A program made the translations under genes and the position numbers. This document shows positions 12,120-24,480 of a stretch of DNA of 64,000 nucleotides, piece by piece (position 1 is the stretch's first letter; every line of letters starts with the position of its first letter). The stretch lies in assembly GCA_036874045.1 (NCBI GenBank), contig CM072339.1:5897501-5961500 (forward strand), given 5' to 3'. The notes under the pieces were generated by a model that saw nothing but the letters and a program-made list of their open reading frames with translations, made no database searches and had not been told where the DNA came from. Source of the stretch: Cymodocea nodosa. Taxonomy: Eukaryota > Streptophyta > Magnoliopsida > Alismatales > Cymodoceaceae.

Positions 12120-14300
12120 TGTATAATGTCAACTAGTTTGCAATGTTTTGTAACTTAATGTCAATCAATGTACGTAGATACCCTATTTTTAAGGCTTTTC
12201 GTACATAAAAGATGTTGTCTCGATCACACAACTTAAAATCAATCTCTAAGTCACGAAAACACTTGTTCACACCTATGGAATATACCAACACTTTAAGAAC
12301 CTTCCTAGGCAAATCGATTGATAGTTGAAACCCATGCGATGACACCTCCAACAAGTTTCATGGTGGATTTATATGACCCTACGGTGATTTCTAACAAGGT
12401 CCCTAACAAAACTAGCCCATCACTGCTTGTGCTGCCCCCTTTCACAGTCTTTTCCTTTTGACGAGTGGTGAAATTAGCCTACCACCCACCAGTCGTGCTT
12501 GTCAATGCCACCCCCTCTAACAACCTTCCTTTAACAAGCTTATGCGGTTGAATCCTAACCCTCCAATTTGAAATCAAATGGTCGGATCAGATATCTCTTC
12601 GTATTATAATTTAGACCGTTGATTTTGATTTACAAGATCCAAACAACTACAATTCATCCAACTTAAGTTAAATTAATTTTAGCTTTGCAATCTCCATTTA
12701 ATGGTCATGATTGCATTGTGATCTAAAAACCTACGTCTTCTTGACTTAAATCTCGCAATCAGATTTAATTAAACTCATCTTTTGATTTAACAACTTTAAA
12801 TTAAGTCTTCATTTAATCAATGGTCTAAATCATGATATTTTATAGTTCAATCCAATGATTCCAATATTTTATGATTTGATCGGACAGCTTATATTCCATT
12901 TTACCCCTTCGACGCGGATTAATCTGATCAATCCCCTTTTTTCCTTTTTCATCTCTAGTGATAACTAAAATCCCTTACTTTCGCACCTCTACCACTACGT
13001 CAATAGCCTTCCACACGAGTGATGTTGAAACCTACACACACTTATCAACCATGTGTGTAGCACCTTCTCCACACGAACATCTATCATTATTCTCACTTGT
13101 TACCATCACAACCTCTCAGGCAACACACATTCAACGTGCTAAATTGTTCAATGTCAACTATTGCAAAAATGAGTCAACACCTTGCACAACCCTCCATGCT
13201 AGTTGACACAAACTTAGTAGTAGCATCTACCACCAAAACCTTACATGTATTCAATAGAACATGCCTTCCTTGTAGACGACCCTTCAATTTCCACATCAAC
13301 ACCCATGTGCATCCTCCTTGAGAAGCATTGTAATTCTCATTGTAGACCTCATTTCCTTCACCACTCACATTGAAGGAGCATGTGACCCAATGAGCTCATA
13401 AGGAGGATCTACCAAGCATCGGACTATCCAATGTCAACCTATGACTCCTTGACTTCTCTACAACTATCACTCACCATCAATGTTGTAACTGCTTGCTATC
13501 TACTTTCGTTGGCTTGTATCCCCATCTACAAGCCTATAAAAAGTTCTCACCTTCGATTTTGGCACCACGACAATGACAAGGATGATAAAAGACATAGAGT
13601 GATCTTCAAGGTGATTGTGAGCCTCCATAAGCTAAAAAAGCCCTCTACAAGCTTTATTGCTTTTATGTCTATTAAGCTTTCCATTAAAAATCATCTAGTT
13701 TCCACCATCCCTAAGCCTCCACTAGCCTTGTTGAGCTTTGTTGCATCATCCATCATGTTTTACTACTTTCATCATCAAATTTCATCACTAGTCTAGTTGA
13801 GCCCCCTACCAAAGATTCACTAAATCCTTCACCATCTCTATTGCTTGCTCCACCAGCTTAATTGCTTGCTTTGCTAATTCCACTACCACCTCTAGTGCCA
13901 TTATTTCCCCACTAGACCAGGTCACTCTACCATCATACTAGTTCACTCTACTAATTCAACTACTTACTCTATCAACTCTATTGTTGCCTTTAGCACCATT
14001 TTTTGCCATTAAACCAACACACTCTACCATTAGACCAACTTACTTCACCGTTAGATCAATTGTCCTTGTCACCTCCACTATTGGAGCTACTACCACTAGC
14101 TATTAGAACTATCACCTCCATCACTAGAAACTGCCTAGTCATTGGAAACCACTATCATCATCGTTAGATCTTGTCTAAAGACCTTGATCTCTTGCAACCT
14201 AGGTATATACCCATAGATTCTCTTGTATGCAACTTTTTCTATAGTATTTGCCATGCATTTGTTCTAGTGTGCACCAAATGAACTCCACACTAATTACAAA
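12120..14300. repeat. Right arm of ~2-kb inverted repeat
   Basis: Reverse-complement partner of 8,030-9,960 (see that entry). The arm is longer than the left one through small insertions. The 121-codon open frame at 13,431-13,796 lies in it, resembles no protein I know and has no counterpart in the other arm. Confidence 0.6.
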
Positions 14301-14460
14301 TTTGTCTTAAGGTATTTTCCATCATCGTTAGTCAACTCCTCAGCCACCACACTTTGGTTGTATTAAGGTAGATGTGTAGAGTCAATCTTCTATTCGTAGG
14401 TTAGCAGCCAAAGTCAAAGGTGGAAGTTGGGACCTCAGCCACAACATCTAGAAGAGCTCA

Positions 14461-14915
14461 TTTGGATAACTAATAGCTTAGCTAGAGGAGTTAAGGAGGT
14501 TGACTCAGTTGTCTAGCAAGTATAGTCATGGAAGCTTTTGGAAGAACTTGCTGAAAGCTAACAGTTGTGCAAAGGAAGACTAGGGTAGAATTTGTAATTG
14601 TTATATTTAAGGTTCACACTTTTCCCTATAAATAGTGATATATTTGCACAAGTTTATATGTGCTGTTATCAACATCTTAAGAGCTAGGTCATCCATGGAC
14701 ATAGGTAGTTGCTGAACTATGTTAAATTTTGTATGTTCATCTTCTACTTTCTCTTCTTCTTTATCTTCCAACCACTGTGAGCTGAGAGGATCTTTGCGAG
14801 CAAATAGACACAATGCCTTTACTAGTAGATTCTAGTTTAGGATGTCAAAGAACAAGAGAGAAGGCTATGAGGAGGAGGAGAGAGAGCAAAGGTTATTGTA
14901 GTCTCTTTCCCATCA
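14461..14915 (+). repeat. 5' LTR of the copia element
   Basis: Aligns end to end with 20,011-20,471 with many scattered differences. It ends CCCATCA. The first bases TTTGG are a decayed TGTGG. A TATA-like CCCTATAAATAG lies at about 14,623, probably the LTR promoter. Confidence 0.85.
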
Positions 14916-14917
14916 AC

Positions 14918-14930
14918 TAGTATCAGAGTG
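14918..14930 (+). repeat. Copia primer-binding site
   Basis: TAGTATCAGAGTG directly follows the 5' LTR. It is a one- or two-base variant of TGGTATCAGAG, complementary to initiator tRNA-Met, as used by most plant copia elements. Confidence 0.7.
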
Positions 14931-15114
14931 TAGGTTCCAGGTGGATGTGTGGTGAAGAACACCATCGATAGAAGATTGCAAGTGTAGAGGAGGTGGTGAT
15001 TTGAGTTGTGGGTGACTCCTGTCGCAATCAGTGTACATGGTAGAAAAGAGTGGATTCTAGAGAGTACGCAAGATCCAAGAAGAAGATTGGAGAATGAAAG
15101 TTTAACATTGAGAA

Positions 15115-15700
15115 GTTCGAGGTAAAGATTTCAGTTTCTAAAGGATGTAGATGGGGGACTATCTATACTAGAAAGACTTTTATCTATCGTTGTTTGGTAG
15201 AAAATCAGAGAATATAGAATAGGAAGAGTGGGATCTTTCACACCGGAAAGCTCTCGATATGATACAATTGTCACTAGCATGGAACATGTTGTTCAATGTT
15301 GCTAAGGAAGTGACAACGATCAGAATCATGGAGGCTTTATCCAACACCTACGAAAAGTTGATGACGTCAAATAAAGTTTTCCTTATGTGTTGTTTTTTCA
15401 ACCTAAATATATGGGAAGGTGTACCAATAGCCAACCATGTAAATGAGCTAAACACTTTACTAGACTCAATAAAGATCGTGCTTGATAATGAGGTCCAAAC
15501 ATTAATATTTTTGTCAAGCTTGTTGTCAAGTTGGTCCACAATGATGACTTCTATAAGTGACTCATTGGGACATGAAAGTTTGGACATGAGCTAGATCATC
15601 GACTTGGTACTGAACGAGGACATCTGTCGGAAGAGCAATGGAGAGGCATCGACTTTAGCACTCAGCGTGAAGAGCCACAAGCAAAGTTAATCTAAAGGTT
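15115..15700 (+). pseudogene. Copia gag (UBN2-type) pseudogene
   Basis: In-frame segments resemble plant copia Gag: MIQLSLAWNMLFNVAKEVTT, then YEKLMTSNKVFLMCCFFNLN, then VNELNTLLDS and SLLSSWSTMM (open frame 15,259-15,594). Similarity extends upstream (DFSF.KM.MGDYLY) and past the stop (DLVLNEDICRKSNGEAS), so internal stops disrupt it. Not functional. Confidence 0.75.
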
Positions 15701-16615
15701 GGAGCTTCAAAAAGAATCGTTAGAAATCCCAAGGCAAATAATTCATGTTTTCAAGGGAGAGAATTGCTTAGAGTTTTGCTCGAAGAAAAAGCTACGATCT
15801 TCAGCTCTTCAATGTCCTACTAGTTGTGAATGAGTTGCCTTCTTCTTGACTTTGATGCCCCTATACACCTCTAAAAGGGAGCTCGAATTCTTCTTTCTAG
15901 CAAAGTACATAGTTACCTAAGATGATCTTGGCATGTAGGATCACCACTAGAATAGAGAAGAAGCCTTGGAGGAGGAAGACGCCAAACTCACCAAGGTCTT
16001 GAAGATGGCTTCATGTACAACAATGGAGGAGAGGAGAGTCAACCTTCTTGCAGGAATTTTTGGACAAAAATGGAGATAATCCTTGGCTGGTCAACCTCCT
16101 CTCTTTTCTTCTTCCTTTGCTATTTCATCTATGGTAATAATTCAAACCCTTTCCATAGAATTGATCATTGACAAATTTGAGATCTCCTAAATTAAGCAAG
16201 TATCATGATGTTTGATTGATTTAGATCTTCAAGAATTGAAAGTATGAAATGGACCATTTGACCATGGGTTGTTGATTTCTCATGATGTAATCCAAGGGTC
16301 CACGTCCTTCACCTTTTATCAACAACTCAAAAATAATATTAGATGCATAAGCACATTACACGTAAATTCCTATTAGATTATGAAGCAAAAAAAAATGAAA
16401 TGTGCATAATACATTGCATACTTATTTGAAGATTATTTGATTTCATATGATATTTCTTTTAAGATATACATGAAATTAATATATAAAATTACTTATATCT
16501 ACACATGGGCTAATTGATTAGGTGTTAATTTAATAAAGGATAAATTTGTGCATTAATTAACTTTTAACCAATAAAACATGCATAACTCTAAAATATGATT
16601 TTCATGTAATCCTTC

Positions 16616-18362
16616 TATAGGATCGTATGGCTACACAAGAGGGGGGTGAATTGTGTATTTTTAATATTTTCTGAAATATAATTGAAACTTTAAAACTCAA
16701 AAATAAGTTGAGATAGTGTTTTCATAAAATCATTTTTATTCAAGGTTTCAATTACAATATACAATTCAATTCTCCTCAGAAATTGTAGATGCAATTATAT
16801 TTCGATACCATGTTTCATCTATACAATTTCATAACTACAAACATAGAAAACTAATTTGCGAAATTTAAAATATTTCTCCCTGTTTGAGATCTTTCTTCTT
16901 CTTCTTCTTTCTTCTTCCTTCTTCAGCAATTCTTCAGTGACAAATATCTTGTCTTTTTATGCTTCACCGAATTTACTTTCTTCTGATACTTCAAATCTTC
17001 AATGACGAAAATCTTACCTTTTTATGCTTCACTGAATTTTCTTCCACTTGAGAAATTTTGCCTGAAGAGGTGTTTTTGATCCTTGAAAAAGATTTTTCTT
17101 TTGGTGTGCAGGGATGGTTTGATCCTTGAAAAGATTTTTCTTTTTGGTGTGCAAGGATGGTTTGATCAACGAGAACTCTATGCCTTTTATACTGTATCTT
17201 CATTTCATGCATATCCTCCACGTTTAATCACTACCAGTTTTCCACTTCTCCACGTCTTTTCTTTTTCCTTCATCGAAATACACATGTTCCAACCCACGTT
17301 TATATTTCGAATTTCCTTTAATCATCAGTCTTTGATCTCTGAAAAATTTCCTGCAAAATAAACTTTCTCGTCCAAAAATTTTTCATCAATGTAATAAGAA
17401 GTCGTTATTTTAATGTTAACTAAACGAGTAACACAAGTATATATATATAACTTAACGAGTTCCTCATGTGCCATTTCACGTGACAAGTATTGTAGCTAAC
17501 TCAACGAACTAAGTCCGTGGTGTTATGCTAACTCAACGAACCAGCTTAACCTTTCTTTCGGAAGGTTAAATGATAACTCACCGAAAACAGTTTAAGTTTC
17601 GGATAGTTACAGATGTAAGTCACCGAAAAACTCTTTATATTATAAAACTAGTGAGACACGTGTCAAGACCTGAAAACATGACTTAAGTTACCTTCCGGAT
17701 AGTTACGAATATAAGTCTCCGAAAAGCTTTAACTCACCGATTTAGTAATAAACAAATGTTTTTATAATAAGAATTTTACCACGTGCAAAAATAACAACTT
17801 AAGTTTATAACGCTAACCTAACGCGTTGCCTTAGTGTTCAATATAGCAACTCAACGCGTTTAGTTATGTTAACTTAACGAGTTAAACATGTGCACCTCAT
17901 GTGATACAATACAACATTCGTAACTTACAATTTCACCACGTGTATAACACTAACTTAACGAGTTCGTCTCTTCTTTTACTCACTAACTTAACGAGTTATC
18001 ACGTGACCTATTTTAACCTTTAAGCCTCTAACTTAACGAGTTCTCACGTGACCTCTATACAAACAAAACTCTAATTTAACGAGTTGTCTAAACATGCACT
18101 ATTCATGATACAGAAGATATAACTTTAAAACATATCTTGCTTTTCAATAAAACCACACGTTAACTTAACGTTTAGTTAAATGAGAAATTAATGCAACGAA
18201 ACGACTAGTTATTAACTTCAGATCCAATATAGACAAGTATTTATATCAGTAAGCTTTTTCTATATTAATTGATGATTTTAATTTTTTTTCACAAGCAATA
18301 GTAATTGAGCAAATATGATTATTTTCATTCAGCACACATCATCAAAACAAAAATACTCAACA
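16616..18362 (+). mobile_element. Solo LTR 1 with perfect CCTTC target duplication
   Basis: It starts TATAGGATCG (from TG) and ends ACTCAACA. CCTTC flanks it on both sides (16,611-16,615 and 18,363-18,367). It shares terminal sequence with solo LTR 2: an AGGATCG start, AAGAGGGGGGTGAATTGTGT near the start, and CATCATCAAAA...AACA at the end. There is no primer-binding site or coding, hence solo LTR by inference. About 17,430-18,170 is an array of short hairpins. Confidence 0.75.
17430..18170. repeat. Hairpin array in solo LTR 1
   Basis: A chain of short near-palindromes. One is TTTCGGATAGTTAC...GTAAGTCACCGAAA (about 17,597-17,630); CCGGATAGTTACG...TCTCCGAAA follows at 17,696. Others are CGCGTTG...CAACGCG (17,821-17,861) and several AACTTAACGAGTT units. 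Arms differ between units but remain complementary within units. Confidence 0.6.
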
Positions 18363-18509
18363 CCTTCATAAGAGCATATATAATTTTGACTTATAACATA
18401 TATTATGTATGAATTAATATAAATAAAATGCATAAATTGATACTTTACATGCATATTTTTTCAAAAGAGAAGACATGTAGATGAATTTGAACAAAAAATA
18501 TATCAAGCC

Positions 18510-19699
18510 TGTAGGATCGTCTGTATCACAAGAGGGGGGGTGAATTGTGTCTTTAGTAATTAAAATACTAGCAGATAAAACAAGAGCACAAAACACTCGT
18601 ATATGAAATTCTATTCTTTATTTAAAAACAGAATTTACAATATCTTTTCAGTTCAATTCCCTTGACGATTTTGATATAGAAATGTTCAATATATAATTCG
18701 AATATAACAATAAAGCTCTTATTGAAAACTAATTTCGAATTGTATAAAACCTGATCTTTCTTTGTCTTTGCTCAGCTTTTGTATCTCTTCTTCTCTAGTT
18801 GTCGAATTTCCAGACTTCTTACGTTTGCAACTCCTTTTCTAAAATTGCTTGGAATTTCAAACTTCTTCTGATGTTGAAGAACTTTTCAGAATATGAATAT
18901 TCAAACTTAGCTTTTCAGTTAGGGATCCGGATTGAATATTCAGACTTAGTTTTCGAGATTAGGATCATCTATTGTAATGTAGCTTGTACTCTCTATTAGT
19001 AGTCGAACTTTGTTGTCTTTCACGTTCAGCATGTTTATCCACTTAATCCATAATCCACGTACTAATCTTCTCTTTAATCCAAATTACTTTCTATTTGAAT
19101 TTCCACTTTCTCTACTAACATTTTGAATTTCCATGATCTCCACTTCGTAGATTCACCGAAACTTTATCTTCCTAGAGTCTTGTAGAATATCTTCTAAGTC
19201 TTCGATTTAGTCAAACACTTATCCTTTAAGTCCTGTAAAACTCGAACACTTATCCTTTAACTCTTCGAGTTTTTGCACTTGCAAAATACGTGACTAAACA
19301 AAAAAACTTATCTAGTCGTTAGTCCTTTTATAAAACTCGAATAGTTATCTATCCATGAGTATAAAAACTCGAACAGTTATCTAACTATTCGATTTTTCAT
19401 TACCGAACACACATGGAAAACACATGACAACTTAAAACATTAAAAACACACATGTAGATAACTTAACTATACGAGTTTTTAACATAAAATATTCGACAAA
19501 AACGAGACGTTAACTATTCGAAGCGTTAACTATCAGAAAGTTTAACTATTACAAATCTAACTCTTCGGAAATCTTTAATTTATCTGACATAAAAATGAAA
19601 CTTTCCAATAATCTGTTAACTATTATACTTAGAGAATATTATGTAGACTTATTTAAAAACGTTAATAAAACATATATCATCAAAATTAAATACCTAACA
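18510..19699 (+). mobile_element. Solo LTR 2 with perfect AAGCC target duplication
   Basis: It starts TGTAGGATCG and ends ATACCTAACA, with AAGCC at 18,505-18,509 and 19,700-19,704. Same family as solo LTR 1 but 1,190 bp rather than 1,747. Its hairpin array (about 19,190-19,620) uses different stem sequences (CTCGAATAG/CTATTCGA type). Confidence 0.78.
19190..19620. repeat. Hairpin array in solo LTR 2
   Basis: Units such as TCGAACAGTTA-tc-TAACTATTCGA (19,369-19,392, one mismatch, extendable by an A/T stem) and ACTCTTCGAGT-like elements recur. They are analogous in layout to the array in solo LTR 1 but have a different core. Confidence 0.55.
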
Positions 19700-20010
19700 A
19701 AGCCACTTATGCTATGATGGCTGATATTAAAGTTAACTAGGCAAAATTGGTAATTGCTTATATTTTTCATCTGTAAGGTTTTTTATTCTATGAAGATTTG
19801 ATTTTTAAGTTGATGGCTTAATACTTCAATTTGTCATGCAAGACTCTAAAATCTATTAAGACAAAATTTCTGAAATTCAAAGATCTACAAAGAATGTCTC
19901 TATCAGATCCTCTAGTTATACCTAAGCCTACATCAATACTTGAGCCATAGATACCTCCTACTGCTGAGCATTCTCAAGAGCCATTCTATAACCTCCAAAG
20001 ATCCTCCTTG

Positions 20011-20471
20011 TGTGGATAATCAGTAGCTTAGTCGGAGGAGTTGAGGAAGTTGACTCAATTGTCTAGTGAGTGTAGTCATGGGAGCTTTCAAAAGAATCTA
20101 CTAGAAGTCAATGGCCGTGCAATGAAAGACTAAGGTAGAATTTGTAATTGCTATATTTAAGGTTCACACCTTTCCTTATAAATAGGGATGTATCTACACA
20201 AGTTTATGTACATCGTTATCAACATCTCAAGAGCTAAGGTACCTATGAATGTAAGCAGTTGCTAAACCATATTAAATCTTATGTGTTCATCTTTTACTTT
20301 CTCTTATTCTTCATCTTCCAACTATCGTGAGTCGAGAGGGTGAGTTTCTTTACAAGCAAACAGACGTATTCCATTTATTGGTAAGTTCTAGTTTAGGACA
20401 TCAAAGAACAAAGGAGAAGACTGCAAGGAGGAAGAGAGAGGGCAAAGGTTGTTGCAATCTCTTTCCCATCA
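20011..20471 (+). repeat. 3' LTR of the copia element
   Basis: TGTGGATAATC...CCCATCA, the partner of 14,461-14,915, including the CCTTATAAATAG promoter-like box at about 20,174. Confidence 0.85.
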
Positions 20472-20689
20472 GGTTGGTTAGTGAGCAACACTAACCAATG
20501 CTTGGCCATGGCACTTGACATTCATTTACTTTATGGATGCAAGACTATGGCCTCTAATAACATACAACCTCGAGCCCACCAAAAAGTCTACGATAGCCTA
20601 ATGTTACTTCTATTTTTACTTAGTTAATTTATCTTTATGTCTATTCTTTCTTTTAGAAGTAAACAAACAACCTTTAATACAATTTAGAT

Positions 20690-22440
20690 ATTAATTCCAA
20701 TTTGTACTTTAATTGCAAGTGCACAGTGTCTATTGTATCAGTGTGCAAGTACAGGTCGATCTCATAGGAAATTGCTGACGAATTTAAGAAATGTTTGATT
20801 GTGAACAATTCAAATTTATATTCAATAAGCACTTCGTTGAGTTACAGTTAACTCAACGGACTAAGTTCGTTGAGTTATGGATAACTCAACGGACTATCCT
20901 CGTGGACTTAAGTTAACTCCACGAGCCTGTCTCTTCTTTATAATATTGCTAATTACAGAGGAATTCAGCCAACCATTGGGTGATTCCACAGATTGTAAAT
21001 AACATCAATTAAGCTTTTTAATGCTAGTTAACATTGGATTTATCATTATGCAATACTAACATTTAGATGATTCAAACAGTAACCATTAAAATCTTTAAGT
21101 TGTTTTGTACGAACCAATTTCAGTAAACTATAAAATTAAAACTAACATAAAACAATCATAAAATTGATACAGATAACATTAATCACGATACAACACCAAC
21201 AATACAACACTCAAATATAACATACAAACAAAGATAAATTGTTTTTGGTATTTTTGTTTTGATGTGATGGGTGAAAGGTGAAATGTAAAGTAATTTCACT
21301 TGACAGTAAATATTTCTGACACTACTTGCAACGCGATTACACTACTGAAAATTGAACCACTTACAATTCTGTCTCCTCTCCCTATAGAATCGCGAGTCCA
21401 AAATTGCAAGATGATTTCCTCTTCAGCATACAGGCATCAACCCGAAGCCAAGGCTAAAAGCTTTACGATCTCTTGAAATATGAGTCGGCGCTTGGTGAAA
21501 ATGTCTTCCCTTCCCGCAACGCGATCGCTCCTCACAGTGATTGTCAGGCATTGTGTTTGGCTCGGAATCGACCCGACATCAGGCAAGTATCCTCACAGAC
21601 CTTCGATGATTGGTGATTATGGTGGTGATACGATGGTTGGTGTGATACTTCGGAGAATCGCCGATATTGTCTACAAAAAGCTCAATGCTCATCCTCTGTA
21701 TACATTGGCCGTCCATCGATTACACTCTTTCTTTTTTTTCTTCTTTTCTTTTATATTTCTTCAGTGGTAACTACTTCTGCTTGAATGGTCGGTTGGATTT
21801 CCTTCCTTCAGATTAACGGTGATGATTTCTTTCTCCCTACGCGATTGAATTCCTACGTGATACGTGCAAACATGGTTTTTTCCTTCCAACTGTTTGTTCC
21901 TGCAACCGCTATAGTGGCATATTAGAAAATATATAGTCCGTGGAGTTACAGATAACTCAACGGACTTCCTTCGTTGATTTAACTATAAAACACATGCAAA
22001 AATAACAACTTAAGTTTATAACGCTAACCTAACGCGTTGCCTTAGTGTATTTTCATGTAACTCAACGTGTGTAGTTATACTAACTTAACGAGTTATAACG
22101 TAAGTAAATCTACCAGCTCTCAACACGTGTCAGTAGCAGTTTAAACATAAAATAACATTTTGGAGAGTTACAGGTATAACTATCCGATGCTTAGATGCAT
22201 TTTCGGATACTTAAGAATTTCACAGCTTACAATTTACCGACAGTTCATAAATATACTAAATTAACATTAATTCCCCAAAATTAAGCAAATTCTTCAATTA
22301 AAGATATAACAGTGCAATTATAACATAATGACTTAATTCTCATATGATAAGCTAAATATTATGCAATTAACCATCATTTAACCATTAATAATATGCACTT
22401 TTTCATTCTAAACACCTAATCCATTCAATACTTAGGATTT
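20690..22440 (+). repeat. LTR-like repeat with two hairpin arrays
   Basis: Homologous in inverted orientation to 1,860-3,565 and in direct orientation to 1,475-1,740. TG at 20,703 (TGTACTTTAATTGC) is its probable LTR terminus. Arrays lie at 20,835-20,920 and 21,940-22,100. The GC-rich block 21,400-21,620 holds a 96-codon open frame with no known relative. I infer an Athila/Tat-type LTR because the same start motif adjoins the primer-binding site at 184-203. Confidence 0.55.
20835..20920. repeat. Three consecutive hairpins with compensating arms
   Basis: The hairpins are CGTTGAGTTA/TAACTCAACG (20,835-20,858), CGTTGAGTTAT-gg-ATAACTCAACG (20,868-20,891, perfect) and CTCGTGGACTTA/TAACTCCACGAG (one mismatch, about 20,898-20,924). 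In the third, TTGA/TCAA has become TGGA/TCCA on both arms. Confidence 0.8.
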
Positions 22441-22900
22441 GCCTTCTAACATTTATACATCTTATTGACTTGAGTCATGCGTTTTTATGCATGATTCATT
22501 GACCCTATTGTCGATAGATAATAGTGTGGTCAACCTTATCACCTAATTAATGTTAGGCCTTAGCTTGCTAAAATTAGGCTCATTTAGTCTAGGCCTCTTT
22601 AGGGTCTATCCTCATTTCACACATAAATGGTGGATGTTGTATATAACTATCTCCTAGACTCCTAATTATTTTCATTTTAGATCCATTGGCTTGTTTCCCT
22701 TTGAGCTTGTTGGTCTAACCTCTCTTTTTGTGTTGTACATATAGATGCACTTGTATACACACTAGTACCTATTAAGCATCTAAGAGATCAACTCATGATT
22801 AGACATATAAGGTATCTAATACCTTCTCCATGTATAACTGAAAAGCTTACCTAAAATTCTCAAGTTAAGCTACCTAATCTTATCTCTTTTTTATGGAACA
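22440..22900 (-). repeat. Dispersed repeat, inverted relative of 7,424-8,030
   Basis: The reverse complement contains GACCACACTATTATCTATC and the AGTGTGTATACAAGTGCATC block, matching 7,440-7,740. No coding. Confidence 0.5.
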
Positions 22901-24090
22901 AACATCATTTACATGCATTACATTATATTGCATTGTACATTAAAGTTTTTCTAGCTTACGTTTTTAATAGACTAGGTGACGACTCCTTTCTTTGAAGTGT
23001 AAGAATTCCTAAACATTGAGTCAAGATATCGATTGATTCACTTTATTAATGGCAATATCATAATATAGAAGACTTGTTGAGATAGGTGTCAATGGTCACA
23101 TACAATTGTCTAATGGATGTAATAATATATCATAAAGACCATATTATTTGTAGGGTCATTTGGATGCCCCTAAATTTTGAGATGCCTAACTTCAACTTCA
23201 AAATTGGTGCAAACACTCTAACAAAGGATCAACAAAGGAGGAGTTTATACACAAAGGAAAGTGAGGGAAAGTAGTGAAAAGGAAAATAAGGGAAAGTGAT
23301 GAAAAATTATGGTGTGTTTGTGTTTGATGGACCGTCACTTTCTCTTGTCGCTTTTTAGAGAAAGTTTTACAAGAGGAAGTAGAGTCATCCTCTTTCTCAA
23401 GTTAGAGGGTTTGAAAATAACAGAAAGTGAGGGAAAAAGAAGAAGAAGAAAAAAATAAAAGGAATATAATTTGTTATATTCGTATGTTAAAAAAAAGATG
23501 AAATAATAATAATAATATTAATTAATGAATAATTATAATAATAATTAATTTTTACACTATGTTAAATTTATATTATAAATTTAACTTCATAACGTATAAT
23601 GTACTATTACGTAGAATGTAAATATTTTTAATTTTTTCTTAAACTTGAGATGTTTATAAATATTTTTATGTTATTTATTTATATTTTATTACATTTTGTT
23701 ATTTTTTCATTTTTTGTATATTTTTGTTACTTTCTAGTATGTGTACAAATATTATAATTTTTTGATGAATTTTTGTAATTTTTTTTTCATTACTTTTTAT
23801 AACTTTATTTATTTATTATTTTCTATGACTTACACAAACAACTTTAAAGATGAAGGTGAGGAAAGAGAAATGCATTGAAAAACTTTGCACGTACAAGAGA
23901 AGGGTGATTCAAGTTTGCTTGTAAACAAGAGTTTATTACAAAAAAAGCCATCATTATTTAGAGAAAGTGTCATTCCTCTCCTCGTGACCTTCCTCCTCCA
24001 TCCAAAGTTCATTTCTTTTTCTCACGTATATATTTCTCTTCCAGCTGCAAGAGGCATTCAAGATGGGAAGACGTCTTTCAATTTATTTTT
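22901..24090. other. No gene; possible MITE remnant upstream of the BTPC promoter
   Basis: AT-rich, with a T-rich low-complexity stretch at 23,500-23,820. GTGTGTTTGTGTTTGA (about 23,312) and the reverse complement of CTTACACAAACAACTTT (about 23,829) look like weak terminal inverted repeats of a ~530-bp element, but no target duplication is clear. Confidence 0.3.
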
Positions 24091-24093
24091 AAT

Positions 24094-24282
24094 GTGGAAA
24101 TGGATCGAGTAAAGCATCTGTCGTCGTCGGAATGCGAAGGAGAACGAGAGAAGTGGAAGGAGGAGGAGGGTTTTGAGGGCATTTCCGAGAATGTGGTACC
24201 AGGCAAGTGCAACGGCGAACGCATCTCAAGTACACTTCAAGGGCAGAATTTGTCCCACGGAATAAATGCCATCTCCGAATAG
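24094..24282 (+). other. GC-rich open segment upstream of BTPC, not identified
   Basis: A 62-codon open frame (from GTG/ATG, MDRVKHLSSSECEG...) stands out from the AT-rich surroundings. It is Glu/Lys-rich and ends before the promoter. It could be a stray exon, a captured gene fragment or chance. I recognise no family. Confidence 0.2.
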
Positions 24283-24480
24283 GAATCAGATACATGAAAT
24301 TCGATCCCATGTAAAGTTAGATTACGATGAGATTTTGATTCTTGAACTTTATCACACCTATTTTAAGGAAAAAGGTATTTAATTATATTTTGACATAGTT
24401 TTACATCTTAGTCAAATAAATTTTATTAATAATATTATTGAAGTTTTTTTTATTTATCATCGAGGTACTTTATCAGGAAA

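Larger units (their letters stand above)
14461..20471 (+). mobile_element. Ty1/copia LTR retrotransposon, gutted and invaded by two solo LTRs
   Basis: LTRs of 455 bp (14,461-14,915) and 461 bp (20,011-20,471) flank an interior with a copia primer-binding site and a broken gag. No protease, integrase or reverse transcriptase is recognisable. Much of the interior is two later insertions (16,616-18,362 and 18,510-19,699). No target-site duplication is evident at the outer ends (GCTCA versus GGTTG). Confidence 0.8.

Noticed and set aside
13431..13796. 121-codon open frame in the right inverted-repeat arm
   Set aside because: The left arm has no corresponding frame, so no coding constraint is visible.
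17430..18170. CRISPR-like repeat array
   Set aside because: Units are near-palindromes of unequal length and spacing without conserved direct repeats or unique spacers, in plant nuclear DNA.
14456..20476. Target-site duplication for the 14.5-20.5 kb copia
   Set aside because: The flanking five bases (GCTCA and GGTTG) do not match, so I claim only the LTR pair.
21480..21770. 96-codon open frame in the GC-rich block of the LTR-like repeat
   Set aside because: The homologous block at 2,640-2,900 does not preserve the frame.
23312..23845. MITE upstream of the BTPC promoter
   Set aside because: Inverted ends are weak and there is no clear target duplication; mentioned only as possible.
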